A stretch of DNA of 64,000 nt from CAMLIZ01 sp966212505 (lineage in GTDB: Bacteria; Pseudomonadota; Gammaproteobacteria; Burkholderiales; Burkholderiaceae_C): positions 1 to 64,000 of the forward strand of contig CBIHRS010000002.1 of the NCBI GenBank assembly GCA_966212505.1, read 5' to 3'. The translations under genes and the position numbers were made by a program. Under the pieces are notes generated by a model, which was given only the letters and a program-made list of their open reading frames with translations, ran no database searches and was not told the origin of the DNA. How positions within the stretch are numbered: position 1 is the first letter of the stretch; every line of letters begins with the position of its first letter. Shown here one piece after another: positions 44,303-52,451 of the stretch.

Positions 44303-45943
44303 ATGATCAACGCCTTGGGCAATCTGAAGATCGGTACCCGGCTGGGGCTCGGCTTCGCGGTGCTGTTGCTGCTGCTGCTCGCCGTGGCCGGCGGAGGCTG
44401 GTGGAGCGTGATGCTGCAGCACGACGTGGCCTCCCGGCTCGTGGCCCGCGATTTCCGCATCGCCAACGCCGCCAACCAGCTGAAGACCATGGTGGTCGAG
44501 GCACGCCGCCAGGAGAAGGACAGCTTCATGGCCATCGCCGACCCCACCAAGTTCGAGCAGAACCTGGCGATGTGGGAGAAGAACCGGCTGGCGATGCGGG
44601 CGGCGATGCAGGCTTTCGAGGCGCTGGCCCTCGAGGCCGACGAGCGCGAGGCGCTGCGCCGATTCAACGCCGACTTCAACACCTATGCCGAAGGCTTCGA
44701 CGCAGCGGTGACCCGGATACGGTCGGGTGCGATCACCTCGGCGCTGGAGGCCAATGCGGCGCTCAAGCAGGTGAAGGCCGCGGTGCACGAGATGGAGAAG
44801 CTGGCCGAGGAGATCAACGTGCGGGCGATGTCGCGCGTGTCGCTGGCCCAATCGACGCTGGACGCGAGCCGCCGGCGTGCTGCGGACATCCTGGCCGCGC
44901 TCGTCGGCTCCTGCCTGGTGGGCGCGGTCGTGCTCGCGGTGGCGCTGACCCGTTCGATCACCCGACCCATCGTTCGCGCGGCCGCCGCGGCGCAGTCGAT
45001 CCGCAGCGGCGATCTCACCGCCCACATCGAACTGGCCGGCCGCGACGAGACCGGCCAGTTGCTGCGGGCCATGAGCGACATGCAGGCGGCCCTGCGCAAC
45101 ATCGTGGGCGGCGTGCGGGCCAATTCCGAGAACGTGGCGACGGCTGCGGCGCAGATCGCCGAAGCCAACGTGGATCTCTCCAGCCGTACCGAAGACCAGG
45201 CCTCGGTGCTGGAGGCGGCCGCCAGTTCGATGGAGCTCCTGGGTGCCAATGTCGAGAAGAACCTCGATCAGGTGCGCCGGGGCGACCAGCTGACGCGCCA
45301 TGCGTTGGAAGTGGCGGGCCTCGGCGGGCAGGTGGTCGCCAACGTGATCGACACGATGAAGGGCATCCGCGAGTCCAGCGCCAAGGTCGTCGACATCATC
45401 GGCGTGATCGACAGCATCGCGTTCAAGACCAACATCCTGTCGCTCAACGCGGCGGTCGAAGCGGCACGGGCCGGCTCGCAGGGGCGCGGCTTTGCGGTGG
45501 TGGCCGAGGAGGTGAGGGCGCTGGCGCAGAGCAGTGCGCGGGCCGCCACCGAGATCAAGAGCCTGATCACCGCCAGCGTCGAGCGCGTGGAGAAGGGCGT
45601 TGGCTTCGTCGACAAGGCCGGCTCGACGATGAACCAGGTGGTGGCCGCCACCCGCGACATCGGCGGCATCATGGCCCAGATCAGCGAGGCCAGCATGGAG
45701 CAGGGCCGAAAGGTGCTGAGCGTGCGCGAAGCCGTGGTGCGCCTGAACCAGACCACCCAATGCAACGCGGCCCTGGTGGAGCAGACTGCCGCCGCAGCGG
45801 CCAGCCTGAGCGGACAGGCGCACCAGCTGGTGGACTCGGTGGCGCAGTTCCGGCTGATGACCGATCAGGCGGTGATCCGCACGGCCGAAGATGAGGCTCG
45901 CGGCATGGACGCCGCTCCCCGGCGATGGGCCGTGAGTGTGTAG
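44303..45943 (+). CDS. Methyl-accepting chemotaxis protein of the nucleoside island
   Basis: A 546-residue receptor: helix 1 about 12-34, a helical periplasmic domain to about 195, helix 2 about 196-216 (ILAALVGSCLVGAVVLAVAL), HAMP (TRSITRPIVRAAAAAQSIRSGDLTAHIEL), and a signalling domain with hairpin tip about IDSIAFKTNILSLNAAVEAARAGSQGRGFAVVAEEVRALAQSSARAATEIK. The tip has lysine in FKTN and serine in ILSLN where most receptors here read FQTN and ILALN. AAGGAG precedes the ATG. Direct linkage to a BMP protein suggests nucleoside taxis. The C terminus lacks a CheR-docking pentapeptide. Confidence 0.9.
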   Translation: MINALGNLKIGTRLGLGFAVLLLLLLAVAGGGWWSVMLQHDVASRLVARDFRIANAANQLKTMVVEARRQEKDSFMAIADPTKFEQNLAMWEKNRLAMRAAMQAFEALALEADEREALRRFNADFNTYAEGFDAAVTRIRSGAITSALEANAALKQVKAAVHEMEKLAEEINVRAMSRVSLAQSTLDASRRRAADILAALVGSCLVGAVVLAVALTRSITRPIVRAAAAAQSIRSGDLTAHIELAGRDETGQLLRAMSDMQAALRNIVGGVRANSENVATAAAQIAEANVDLSSRTEDQASVLEAAASSMELLGANVEKNLDQVRRGDQLTRHALEVAGLGGQVVANVIDTMKGIRESSAKVVDIIGVIDSIAFKTNILSLNAAVEAARAGSQGRGFAVVAEEVRALAQSSARAATEIKSLITASVERVEKGVGFVDKAGSTMNQVVAATRDIGGIMAQISEASMEQGRKVLSVREAVVRLNQTTQCNAALVEQTAAAAASLSGQAHQLVDSVAQFRLMTDQAVIRTAEDEARGMDAAPRRWAVSV

Positions 45944-45955
45944 CCCGGCTCCCCC

Positions 45956-46237
45956 TCAGCGCCGGTTGGAGTCATGCGAAGGGGGAGCCTCCGCCCGCCG
46001 CTGCGTCCAACGCAGCGCGCCGCAGGCATTGACGCGAAGGAAGAAGACATCCAGCACGAGCAGCAGCCAGAGCCCGGCATACGCATGAACGACTGCCAGC
46101 GTCAGGTTGCTGAGCAACCAGAGGTAAAAGCCTTCGATCCGCAGGCGGGCGTTCAGCTCTGCCCCTGCGTACGACGTGACGAAGCCTGCGGTCTGCAGGA
46201 GCCAGATCCAGGAGGGTGTGGAATCGAAGATATCCAT
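45956..46237 (-). CDS. Small membrane protein, paralogue of 46669-46980
   Basis: A 93-residue protein, mostly two hydrophobic stretches: SWIWLLQTAGFVTSYAGAEL and GFYLWLLSNLTLAVVHAYAGLWLLLVLDVFFLRVN, then a basic tail. About half the residues match the divergent neighbour at 46669. The GFYxWLxSN and AGLWLLxxLDxxFxRVN pattern faintly recalls the last helices of PnuC-type transporters, but the protein is far too short. Start at 46237 was chosen by alignment to the paralogue; an ATG at 46288 would include a palindrome. Function unknown. Confidence 0.65.
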   Translation of the reverse strand: MDIFDSTPSWIWLLQTAGFVTSYAGAELNARLRIEGFYLWLLSNLTLAVVHAYAGLWLLLVLDVFFLRVNACGALRWTQRRAEAPPSHDSNRR

Positions 46238-46255
46238 AGGCAGGCGAGAAGCTTC

Positions 46256-46323
46256 AGTCAACGTTGACTTCTCCAATGCGTCGCACATCAGGACGTCATT
46301 GGTGCTTTGGCACTCCCTGCCAA
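46256..46323. promoter_or_regulatory. Two palindromes upstream of the small membrane protein gene
   Basis: AGTCAACGTTGACT (46256-46269) is a perfect 14-bp palindrome starting 19 nt before the 46237 start codon. TTGGCA-CTCCC-TGCCAA (46307-46323) is a perfect 6-bp inverted repeat. Both are candidate operators for the minus-strand gene. The remainder of the 431-nt gap to 46668 holds module C and no further gene I can support. Confidence 0.45.
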
Positions 46324-46536
46324 TTCATGATCCTCGATCTTTCGGGTGAAGAAATTACCGTGGCATGACGGAGTCCTGACGCAGATGGTCGGGTGGTCTT
46401 CTTTCCGACGTTGCCATGTAGAAGAGCACATCTCGACATGTCGAAGGAGCTTGCGCAGACATGCTCGAGCACGTGCATCCGTCGATGCTGCCGGCCTTCG
46501 ATGATTGCGCTGATCCACGATAACCCTCGGAAGAGA

Positions 46537-46626
46537 CGATCATCGCGCAGGACGCGCGATGATCGCTCGCGCCCGGAGGGGCGGTGCCTGGGAACCCTTG
46601 CTTCTGCCGCCGCTCGTTCCTATCGT
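46537..46626 (+). promoter_or_regulatory. Operator-promoter module C before a small membrane protein gene
   Basis: CGATCATCGC (46537-46546), 9 nt, GCGATGATCG (46556-46565), 32 nt, TTGCTT (46598-46603), 17 nt, TATCGT (46621-46626). Arms are perfect. The gap to the -35 is 11 nt longer than in the other modules, about one turn of the helix. The leader to the ATG at 46669 is about 36 nt. Confidence 0.7.
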
Positions 46627-46668
46627 GGGCTGCACCGGCCACCCAGCGCAGCAGCATGCGCCCGAACC

Positions 46669-46980
46669 ATGAACTCTCCCGATGTCCTGAGCGCTGTTCC
46701 CTCCTGGATCTGGTTTCTGCAGATGGCGGGTTTCACCACCGCATACGCAGGTGCCGAGCTGAATGCCCGGATGCGCATCGAAGGTTTCTACCTCTGGCTG
46801 GTCAGCAATCTTGCGTTGGCCGCGGTTCATGCCCATGCCGGCCTGTGGCTCCTGCTGCTGTTGGACCTGTTCTTCCTGCGCGTCAATCTGCGTGGTGCCA
46901 CGCGGTGGGCAAGGCAGGCGCATGGTCCGGGGCGGAGGGTGGGGTTAACCCTTGATTCGAGCGATCGTCGCGCACGCTGA
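46669..46980 (+). CDS. Small membrane protein co-regulated with the MHS transporter
   Basis: A 103-residue protein: MNSPDVLSAVPSWIWFLQMAGFTTAYAGAELNARMRIEGFYLWLVSNLALAAVHAHAGLWLLLLLDLFFLRVNLRGATRW, giving two or three helices and a basic tail. It follows module C, and its stop lies inside module D of the transporter gene, so the two are linked in order and control. It may be an accessory or stability factor for the transporter. No domain can be named with confidence. Confidence 0.7.
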   Translation: MNSPDVLSAVPSWIWFLQMAGFTTAYAGAELNARMRIEGFYLWLVSNLALAAVHAHAGLWLLLLLDLFFLRVNLRGATRWARQAHGPGRRVGLTLDSSDRRAR

Positions 46981-47040
46981 ACGATGATCGCTCGCCGACG
47001 GATCGTCGCGCTTGCGGGGCCTGCGGCCTCTGTCTATCTT
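46962..47040 (+). promoter_or_regulatory. Operator-promoter module D before the MHS transporter, with a third repeat
   Basis: CGATCGTCGC (46962-46971), 9 nt, ACGATGATCG (46981-46990), 21 nt, TTGCGG (47012-47017), 17 nt, TATCTT (47035-47040). A third arm, GGATCGTCGC (47000-47009), follows in direct orientation after another 9 nt, giving three arms with a 19-bp period. The leader is about 21 nt. Confidence 0.7.
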
Positions 47041-47067
47041 GCGCGCCTTCACAAGAGGAGACACGCG

Positions 47068-48495
47068 ATGGCCCATGACCCGCATCATGAACCGCATGCC
47101 ACACGGCAGACCGTGAAGGCAACCGCCAGCGGCTGGATCGGCTCGGCGCTCGAGTACTACGATTTCTTCATCTACGCGACAGCCGCGTCGCTGATCTTTC
47201 CGCAGATCTTCTTTCCCGCCGGCAACCCCACCGCGGCCATCGTCGCCTCTCTGGCCACCTATGGCGTCGGGTATGTGGCGCGGCCGATCGGTGCCTTCTT
47301 TCTCGGCCACTGGGGCGACACGCTCGGCCGCAAGCGGGTGCTGATCATCTGCATGTTCCTGATGGGCTTCTCGACCATGGCGGTCGGCCTGCTGCCCACC
47401 TATGCGCAAGCCGGCCTGCTCGCGCCCGTGCTGCTGGTGGTGCTGCGGCTGGTCCAGGGCTTCGCGGTGGCGGGCGAAATCTCGGGCGCCAGCTCGATGA
47501 TCCTGGAGCACGCGCCGTTTGGCCGGCGCGGTTTCTTCGCCAGCTTCGCGCTGCAAGGGGTGCAGGCCGGGCAGGTGCTGGCCGCGGCGGTGTTCCTGCC
47601 GCTGGCGCGCTTCATGCCTGCAGAGGCGTTCAACAGCTGGGGCTGGCGTGTTCCGTTCCTGCTGAGCGCCGTCGTGATCGTGGCGGGGTACCTGATCCGG
47701 CGCGAGGTGTCGGAGACCCCGGCCTTCGCCGAGGAGCGGGCTCACGGCGTTGTGCCGCGGGCGCCCGTCGTGCAGGCCGTGCGCGAAAGCTGGCGCGACA
47801 TGCTGCGCGTCGTGTGCATGGCGCTGATGAACGTGATTCCGGTGGTGACCACGATCTTCGGCGCCGCCTATGCCGTGCAGCCGGGCTATGGCATCGGCTT
47901 CCAGAAGGATGTGTACCTGTGGATCCCGGTGCTGGGGAACATCGTCGCGGTGTTGGTGATCCCGTGGGTCGGCAACCTGTCCGACCGCGTGGGCCGGCGT
48001 CCGCCGATCATCGTCGGGGCGCTCGGCGCGGGGCTGCTGTCCTTCGCCTACCTGTACGCCATCAGCATCCACAGCGTGCCGCTGGCCATCGTGCTGTCGA
48101 TCCTGATGTGGGGCGTGGTCTACCAGGGCTACAACGCGGTGTACCCGAGCTTCTACCCGGAGCTGTTTCCCACCCGCACCCGTGTGTCGGCCATGGCCAT
48201 TTCCCAGAACCTCGGTACGCTGGTTTCCGCGCTGCTGCCTGCGCTGTTCGCGGCTGTGTCGCCCCCCGGTGCCACGAACGTGCCGGTGATGGTGGGCTCG
48301 ATCACTTTCGGGGTGACCATCGTCGCGGCGCTGGCGGCCTGGAGTGCACGCGAGACCTACCGTATCCCCATGAGCGAGCTCGGAAACCCGGATGCTCGGC
48401 CGGTAGAGGGGGTGACGTACGAGCGCCAGCGTCTTCAGGCCATATCACCCCGGCAAGGGTCTCGCATGCACACGGTCGAGGAGGCCGTGCGCTAG
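47068..48495 (+). CDS. MHS-family MFS transporter (ShiA-like, probable shikimate/quinate permease)
   Basis: A 475-residue proton-coupled transporter of the metabolite:H+ symporter group. The N-terminal signature is ASGWIGSALEYYDFFIYATAASLIFPQIFFP; the inter-helix motif is GHWGDTLGRKRVLI, with RLVQGFAVAGEISGASSMILEHAP and NLSDRVGRRPPIIVG in the second half. About 12 helices are expected. The ATG at 47068 follows AAGAGGAG. ShiA takes up shikimate, and module D links this gene to the AroE-like/liv operon. Proline-betaine or other organic acids are alternative cargos for the family. Confidence 0.87.
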   Translation: MAHDPHHEPHATRQTVKATASGWIGSALEYYDFFIYATAASLIFPQIFFPAGNPTAAIVASLATYGVGYVARPIGAFFLGHWGDTLGRKRVLIICMFLMGFSTMAVGLLPTYAQAGLLAPVLLVVLRLVQGFAVAGEISGASSMILEHAPFGRRGFFASFALQGVQAGQVLAAAVFLPLARFMPAEAFNSWGWRVPFLLSAVVIVAGYLIRREVSETPAFAEERAHGVVPRAPVVQAVRESWRDMLRVVCMALMNVIPVVTTIFGAAYAVQPGYGIGFQKDVYLWIPVLGNIVAVLVIPWVGNLSDRVGRRPPIIVGALGAGLLSFAYLYAISIHSVPLAIVLSILMWGVVYQGYNAVYPSFYPELFPTRTRVSAMAISQNLGTLVSALLPALFAAVSPPGATNVPVMVGSITFGVTIVAALAAWSARETYRIPMSELGNPDARPVEGVTYERQRLQAISPRQGSRMHTVEEAVR

Positions 48496-48706
48496 GTTGG
48501 TGCTAACGACATCCAGCCCGCTCGAAAAGCTCCCCCCAAGATGCGGTGGTAATTCGACCGCAGGCGCGTCCAGGACGCGATGTCAGCGTCGTCAGGGGAG
48601 GTCACGCATCGTGCCCACTGCGCGCACATATCGCAGACCAGCTACCGCAACTCGAAGATGGCGGTCTGCCAATTCCGATTTCTAGTCTCAACGTGGAGGG
48701 AACCTC

Positions 48707-50572
48707 ATGAAGTACTCGAAGGATTTATTGCCGGTTGCGGCAGCGCTCCAATACTCTTGTCTAGTGGTAGGCCTCGCAGCAGCAATGGCTGGCTGTGGCG
48801 GTGGCAGTAGCGAGAGTGACGCCTCGAAGACGCCAAGCGCTCCTCCTGCTCCTGCGTCAACATCCGCTGAACTATCCACACAGGAGGACACCCCGAGCGC
48901 AGCCGTTGCTCCCTCCGTGAACGGGCTCGTCGCCCCATACGTCTTCACTGTGCTTGCCCAGGGAAGGAACGGTGCCGCCACGGTGGTCGGGAATCAACTT
49001 GTCTATACACCCGTTTCCAATTTCAACGGCGTAGACCGCTTCACCTACCGTGCGACAGATGCAAACGGAACGTCGGTGACGGGGGTCGCGGAAGTCGTCG
49101 TTGCTGCGGTCAACGACCGGCCGACGGCGACGGGTGGTAGTAGAGCTGTCTATGTCTCGTCTTCAGGCTCGCGGACGCCATGGGTTGACGATGTGGACGT
49201 GTGGGACACGTCCTCCTTCAAGTTGCTCACGCCGCCAACGAAGGGGAGTGTTGTCTTCTCCGGGACGCAGTGGACCTACGCGCCGTCTGCTGGCACCAAT
49301 GGCACTGACAGTTTTACCTATGAAGCGAAGGATGGAAGCGGCGCTGCGGTCAATGGCACAGCAAAGCTCCGCATTTACGACAGCGCGGCGCTCGCCGAGT
49401 GCACACGCAACAGTACGGTGAACACCGACGGGACCCTCAACACTCGCACCAGGTCGAACGCTTGCGCGTACTACTCGAGCACCCAGACGCGGGTCACCGC
49501 CAGTGGTGCCGCGGTAACCATGGACTACTTCGGCCATACGCCATCGAACGGCGCGCCATCGAAGGCGATCGTCGTTCTCATTGGCGGCGGTGACTTCAAC
49601 ATGGGTCTGTCGGGTGATTCGAACGGTGTGGCGAGTTCGAGCGGCGGAGCCAACTTCTTGGTTCGGACAGCCCAGTTGTTTGCGGAGGCTGGCTATACCG
49701 CCTTGGCACTTGATCGCCCCAGCGACGAGCCGCCCGCCGGCTCTTCCGATTCCATCACGGATGCTGACCAGTACCGGATTTCGGTCAAGCACGCCGTCGA
49801 CATCGTGAATGTGCTCAAACACGCGAACAGTGCAAACCTCGATGTTTTCATCGTTGGTACAAGCCGCGGCGCTATCTCATCAGTGTCCCAGAGCCGGATC
49901 GCTTCCGCCGTGGGGATCGTCAGCCCGGTGACCATGAATGCCGTGCCTTCGCATCTATACGTAGGACGTGCAGACGTACCGTCCCTGCTGCCGGGATCCG
50001 TGCGGCGACCGACGCTAGTGACGTGGCACCAAGACGACCTATGTGGCCTCACCAGGCCCGCAGACTCCCAGAAGCTGTACAACTCGCTGCTTGCATCCGG
50101 TATTCCGGCCACGGCCAACATCGAAAGCGGTGGCGTTCGAGTAACCACGCCTTCGGGTACGGCGCCGGACAATGTCGTGCCGGACGTCTGCGGTGCTCAC
50201 AACTACCACGGTTACCTCGGCATTGAATCTACCGTGGTGGGCCACATTACAAAGTGGTTCGACGATCAGCTCGCCTCGCGCCATGGAAACAAGCGCCCGC
50301 AGGTATCGTTTGCTGAAACGGCCACTGCCGCTGGGGTGCAGCTGAAGCTTGACCTTTCGCGGTTTGCACGGGACGCTGATGGCGACGCGCTCACCTTTGA
50401 GTTGTCACACTCGATCACGACACTCGGTGGATCGATCAGCATCGACGGCTCCACGGTCACCTATACACCGCCTATGGGCGTCAGCAATCGGCCGGACCAG
50501 TTCGTTTACATCGTCACCGATGGGCGAGGTGGCGTTGCGGCGGCCGTGGTGACGGTGCAGATTCTGAGCTGA
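48707..50572 (+). CDS. Lipoprotein with Ig-like repeats and an alpha/beta-hydrolase-like core
   Basis: A 621-residue protein: lipoprotein signal about 1-30 (VGLAAAMAGC), then two Ig/cadherin-like repeats (NQLVYTPVSNFNGVDRFTYRATDANGTS; TQWTYAPSAGTNGTDSFTYEAKDGSG). A hydrolase-like core about 240-520 has the nucleophile elbow IVGTSRGAISS, a possible acid in TWHQDDLCG and His in CGAHNYHGYLG. A third Ig-like repeat ends the protein (GSTVTYTPPMGVSNRPDQFVYIVTDGRGG). Base composition and codon use are visibly less GC-biased than the neighbours (frequent AAT, TCA, CTT, GTT), suggesting later acquisition. It is probably a surface esterase or peptidase-like enzyme; the substrate is unknown. Confidence 0.7.
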   Translation: MKYSKDLLPVAAALQYSCLVVGLAAAMAGCGGGSSESDASKTPSAPPAPASTSAELSTQEDTPSAAVAPSVNGLVAPYVFTVLAQGRNGAATVVGNQLVYTPVSNFNGVDRFTYRATDANGTSVTGVAEVVVAAVNDRPTATGGSRAVYVSSSGSRTPWVDDVDVWDTSSFKLLTPPTKGSVVFSGTQWTYAPSAGTNGTDSFTYEAKDGSGAAVNGTAKLRIYDSAALAECTRNSTVNTDGTLNTRTRSNACAYYSSTQTRVTASGAAVTMDYFGHTPSNGAPSKAIVVLIGGGDFNMGLSGDSNGVASSSGGANFLVRTAQLFAEAGYTALALDRPSDEPPAGSSDSITDADQYRISVKHAVDIVNVLKHANSANLDVFIVGTSRGAISSVSQSRIASAVGIVSPVTMNAVPSHLYVGRADVPSLLPGSVRRPTLVTWHQDDLCGLTRPADSQKLYNSLLASGIPATANIESGGVRVTTPSGTAPDNVVPDVCGAHNYHGYLGIESTVVGHITKWFDDQLASRHGNKRPQVSFAETATAAGVQLKLDLSRFARDADGDALTFELSHSITTLGGSISIDGSTVTYTPPMGVSNRPDQFVYIVTDGRGGVAAAVVTVQILS

Positions 50573-50878
50573 ACGACAGGGCTACGATGCGGGCCCCTCA
50601 GTTTCGTGAAGGCCCCGAGAGCAACCTTCTCCACCAACGCGGCCGCTCCACCGGTGACAACTCGGTGACTGGTAGTGGAAGGACTTCGGCCAGCCGGTGA
50701 GGTGGGTGCGGGACGACCGTTGGCCGAAGAAGCGGTCTTTCGGCTGCGATGCCGGCTTGACCCGGATCAAAAGGGCGCCATCGTGCGTCGGGATGCGTGC
50801 AAAGTTCCGCGCCGAAACGTCTGATCAGATCTGATTCTGGTGCCGAAGAGTGGCTCAGGTGTTGATCAAGGAACCGCG
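50573..50878. other. 306-nt gap before the PAS chemoreceptor
   Basis: No gene is supported here. ATCAGATCTGAT (50824-50835) is a perfect 12-bp palindrome overlapping TCTGATCAGA (50820-50829), 43 nt before the receptor start, and could be a regulatory site. Nothing else stands out. Confidence 0.4.
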
Positions 50879-52423
50879 ATGCGCGTCAATGAACCGGTGA
50901 CCCGGCAGGAGTTCGACCTCCCGGATGAGGTCACCCTGATGTCGACCACCGACACGCAAAGCCGTGTCACCTGTGCCAACGATGCGTTCGTCGCCGTCAG
51001 TGGTTTCTCCCGCGAAGAACTGCAGGGCCAGCCTCACAACCTCGTCCGGCATCCCGACATGCCGAAGGAGGCCTTCGCGGACATGTGGTCGACGCTGAAG
51101 GGCGGCGAGCCATGGACGGCACTGGTGAAGAACCGCCGTAAGAACGGCGACCACTACTGGGTGCGCGCCAATGCGGTTCCGATGGTGCGCAACGGCCAGG
51201 CGGTGGGGTACATGTCGGTGCGCACGAAGCCCTCGCGCGACGAGGTGATGGCGGCCGAGGCGTTGTATCAGGCATTCCGCGAAGGGCGCGCGGGCGACCG
51301 GCGCTTCCACAAGGGATTGATCCTCCGCACCGGCATTCGCTCAGTGCTGAACTGGCGCCAGACGCTGTCGGTCCGTGGGCGCATCCGACTGACACTGGCC
51401 GCCACGATGGCGGCGGCGATGGTGCCGATGGCGGCCATGGTGAGCAGCCTGGCCGGCTTCGCGATGCTCGCAGGTGCCGCTGGCGCCGCCGGGTTTCTTG
51501 CTTCCGTGCTGCTCGAATGGCAACTGGCCGGCCCCCTGGAGCAGCTGCGCCGGCAGGCGCTGGCGGTGGCAACGGGCGAGCGCCGTGACGTGGCGGCGAT
51601 GAACCGCGTCGACGAGATCGGCATGACCTCGCGTGCCATCAGCCAGCTCGGGCTGATGTTCCGCTGGCTGGTCAACGATGTGGACCAGCAGGTGGTGGCC
51701 GTGCAATCGGCCGCCGGCGAGATCGCGCAGGGCAACCAGGATCTCAGCACGCGAACGGAGCAGGCCGCGGCCAGCGTGCAGGAGACCGCGTCGTCGATGG
51801 AGCAGATGAGCTCGGCACTGCAAAGCAATGCCGACACGGCGCAGCATGCCAAGTCGCTGTCGGCCTCATCGAGCGTGGCGGCAGCCAAGGGAGGGGAGGC
51901 CGTCTCGCAGGTCGCCTCGACGATGGGCGACATCGCGGCCAGTTCGAAGAAGATCGCCGACATCATCGGCGTGATCGACGGCATCGCGTTCCAGACCAAC
52001 ATCCTCGCGCTGAACGCCGCCGTGGAAGCCGCGCGCGCCGGCGAGCAGGGCCGCGGCTTCGCGGTGGTGGCGGGCGAGGTGCGCGGGCTGGCCCAGCGCA
52101 GCGCCGCCGCAGCCAAGGAGATCAAGAGCCTGATCAGCGCCAGCGTCGAGGAGGTCGAGGCGGGAGCCCGGTCGGTCGTCGACGCCGGCCGCGCGATGGA
52201 AGACATCGTCTCGCAGGTCAAGCGCGTGTCGGACCTGATCTCCGACATCAGCGTCTCCACCGTCGAACAGAGCCGCGGCATCGCGCAGGTGGGCCAGGCG
52301 ATCGATCATCTGGATCAGGTGACGCAGCAGAACGCCGGCCTGGTGGAACAGAGCGCGGCAGCGTCGGCGTGCCTGCGCGAGCAGGCCGAGCAGTTGGCCA
52401 GGGCGTTGGGCATCCTGCGTTGA
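50879..52423 (+). CDS. PAS-containing chemoreceptor (Aer-like)
   Basis: A 514-residue receptor. The N-terminal PAS domain (about 10-120) has VTCANDAFVAVSGFSREELQGQPHNLVRHPDMPKEAFADMWSTLKGGEPWTALVKNRRKNGDHYWVRANAVP, the pattern of FAD-binding Aer proteins. A hydrophobic hairpin about 175-220 anchors it in the inner membrane; there is no periplasmic domain. A HAMP-like link and a signalling domain with IDGIAFQTNILALNAAVEAARAGEQGRGFAVVAGEVRGLAQRSAAAAKEIKSLI follow. It likely reports redox or energy state. AAGGAA precedes the ATG. Confidence 0.9.
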   Translation: MRVNEPVTRQEFDLPDEVTLMSTTDTQSRVTCANDAFVAVSGFSREELQGQPHNLVRHPDMPKEAFADMWSTLKGGEPWTALVKNRRKNGDHYWVRANAVPMVRNGQAVGYMSVRTKPSRDEVMAAEALYQAFREGRAGDRRFHKGLILRTGIRSVLNWRQTLSVRGRIRLTLAATMAAAMVPMAAMVSSLAGFAMLAGAAGAAGFLASVLLEWQLAGPLEQLRRQALAVATGERRDVAAMNRVDEIGMTSRAISQLGLMFRWLVNDVDQQVVAVQSAAGEIAQGNQDLSTRTEQAAASVQETASSMEQMSSALQSNADTAQHAKSLSASSSVAAAKGGEAVSQVASTMGDIAASSKKIADIIGVIDGIAFQTNILALNAAVEAARAGEQGRGFAVVAGEVRGLAQRSAAAAKEIKSLISASVEEVEAGARSVVDAGRAMEDIVSQVKRVSDLISDISVSTVEQSRGIAQVGQAIDHLDQVTQQNAGLVEQSAAASACLREQAEQLARALGILR

Positions 52424-52451
52424 GCCCTGCCGCTTCGGCGACGCGGAGGCG

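Noticed and set aside
48633..48669. GCAGACC ... GGTCTGC inverted repeat before the Ig-like lipoprotein
   Set aside because: Seven-base arms with a long spacer are expected by chance in this composition, and no promoter lies in register.
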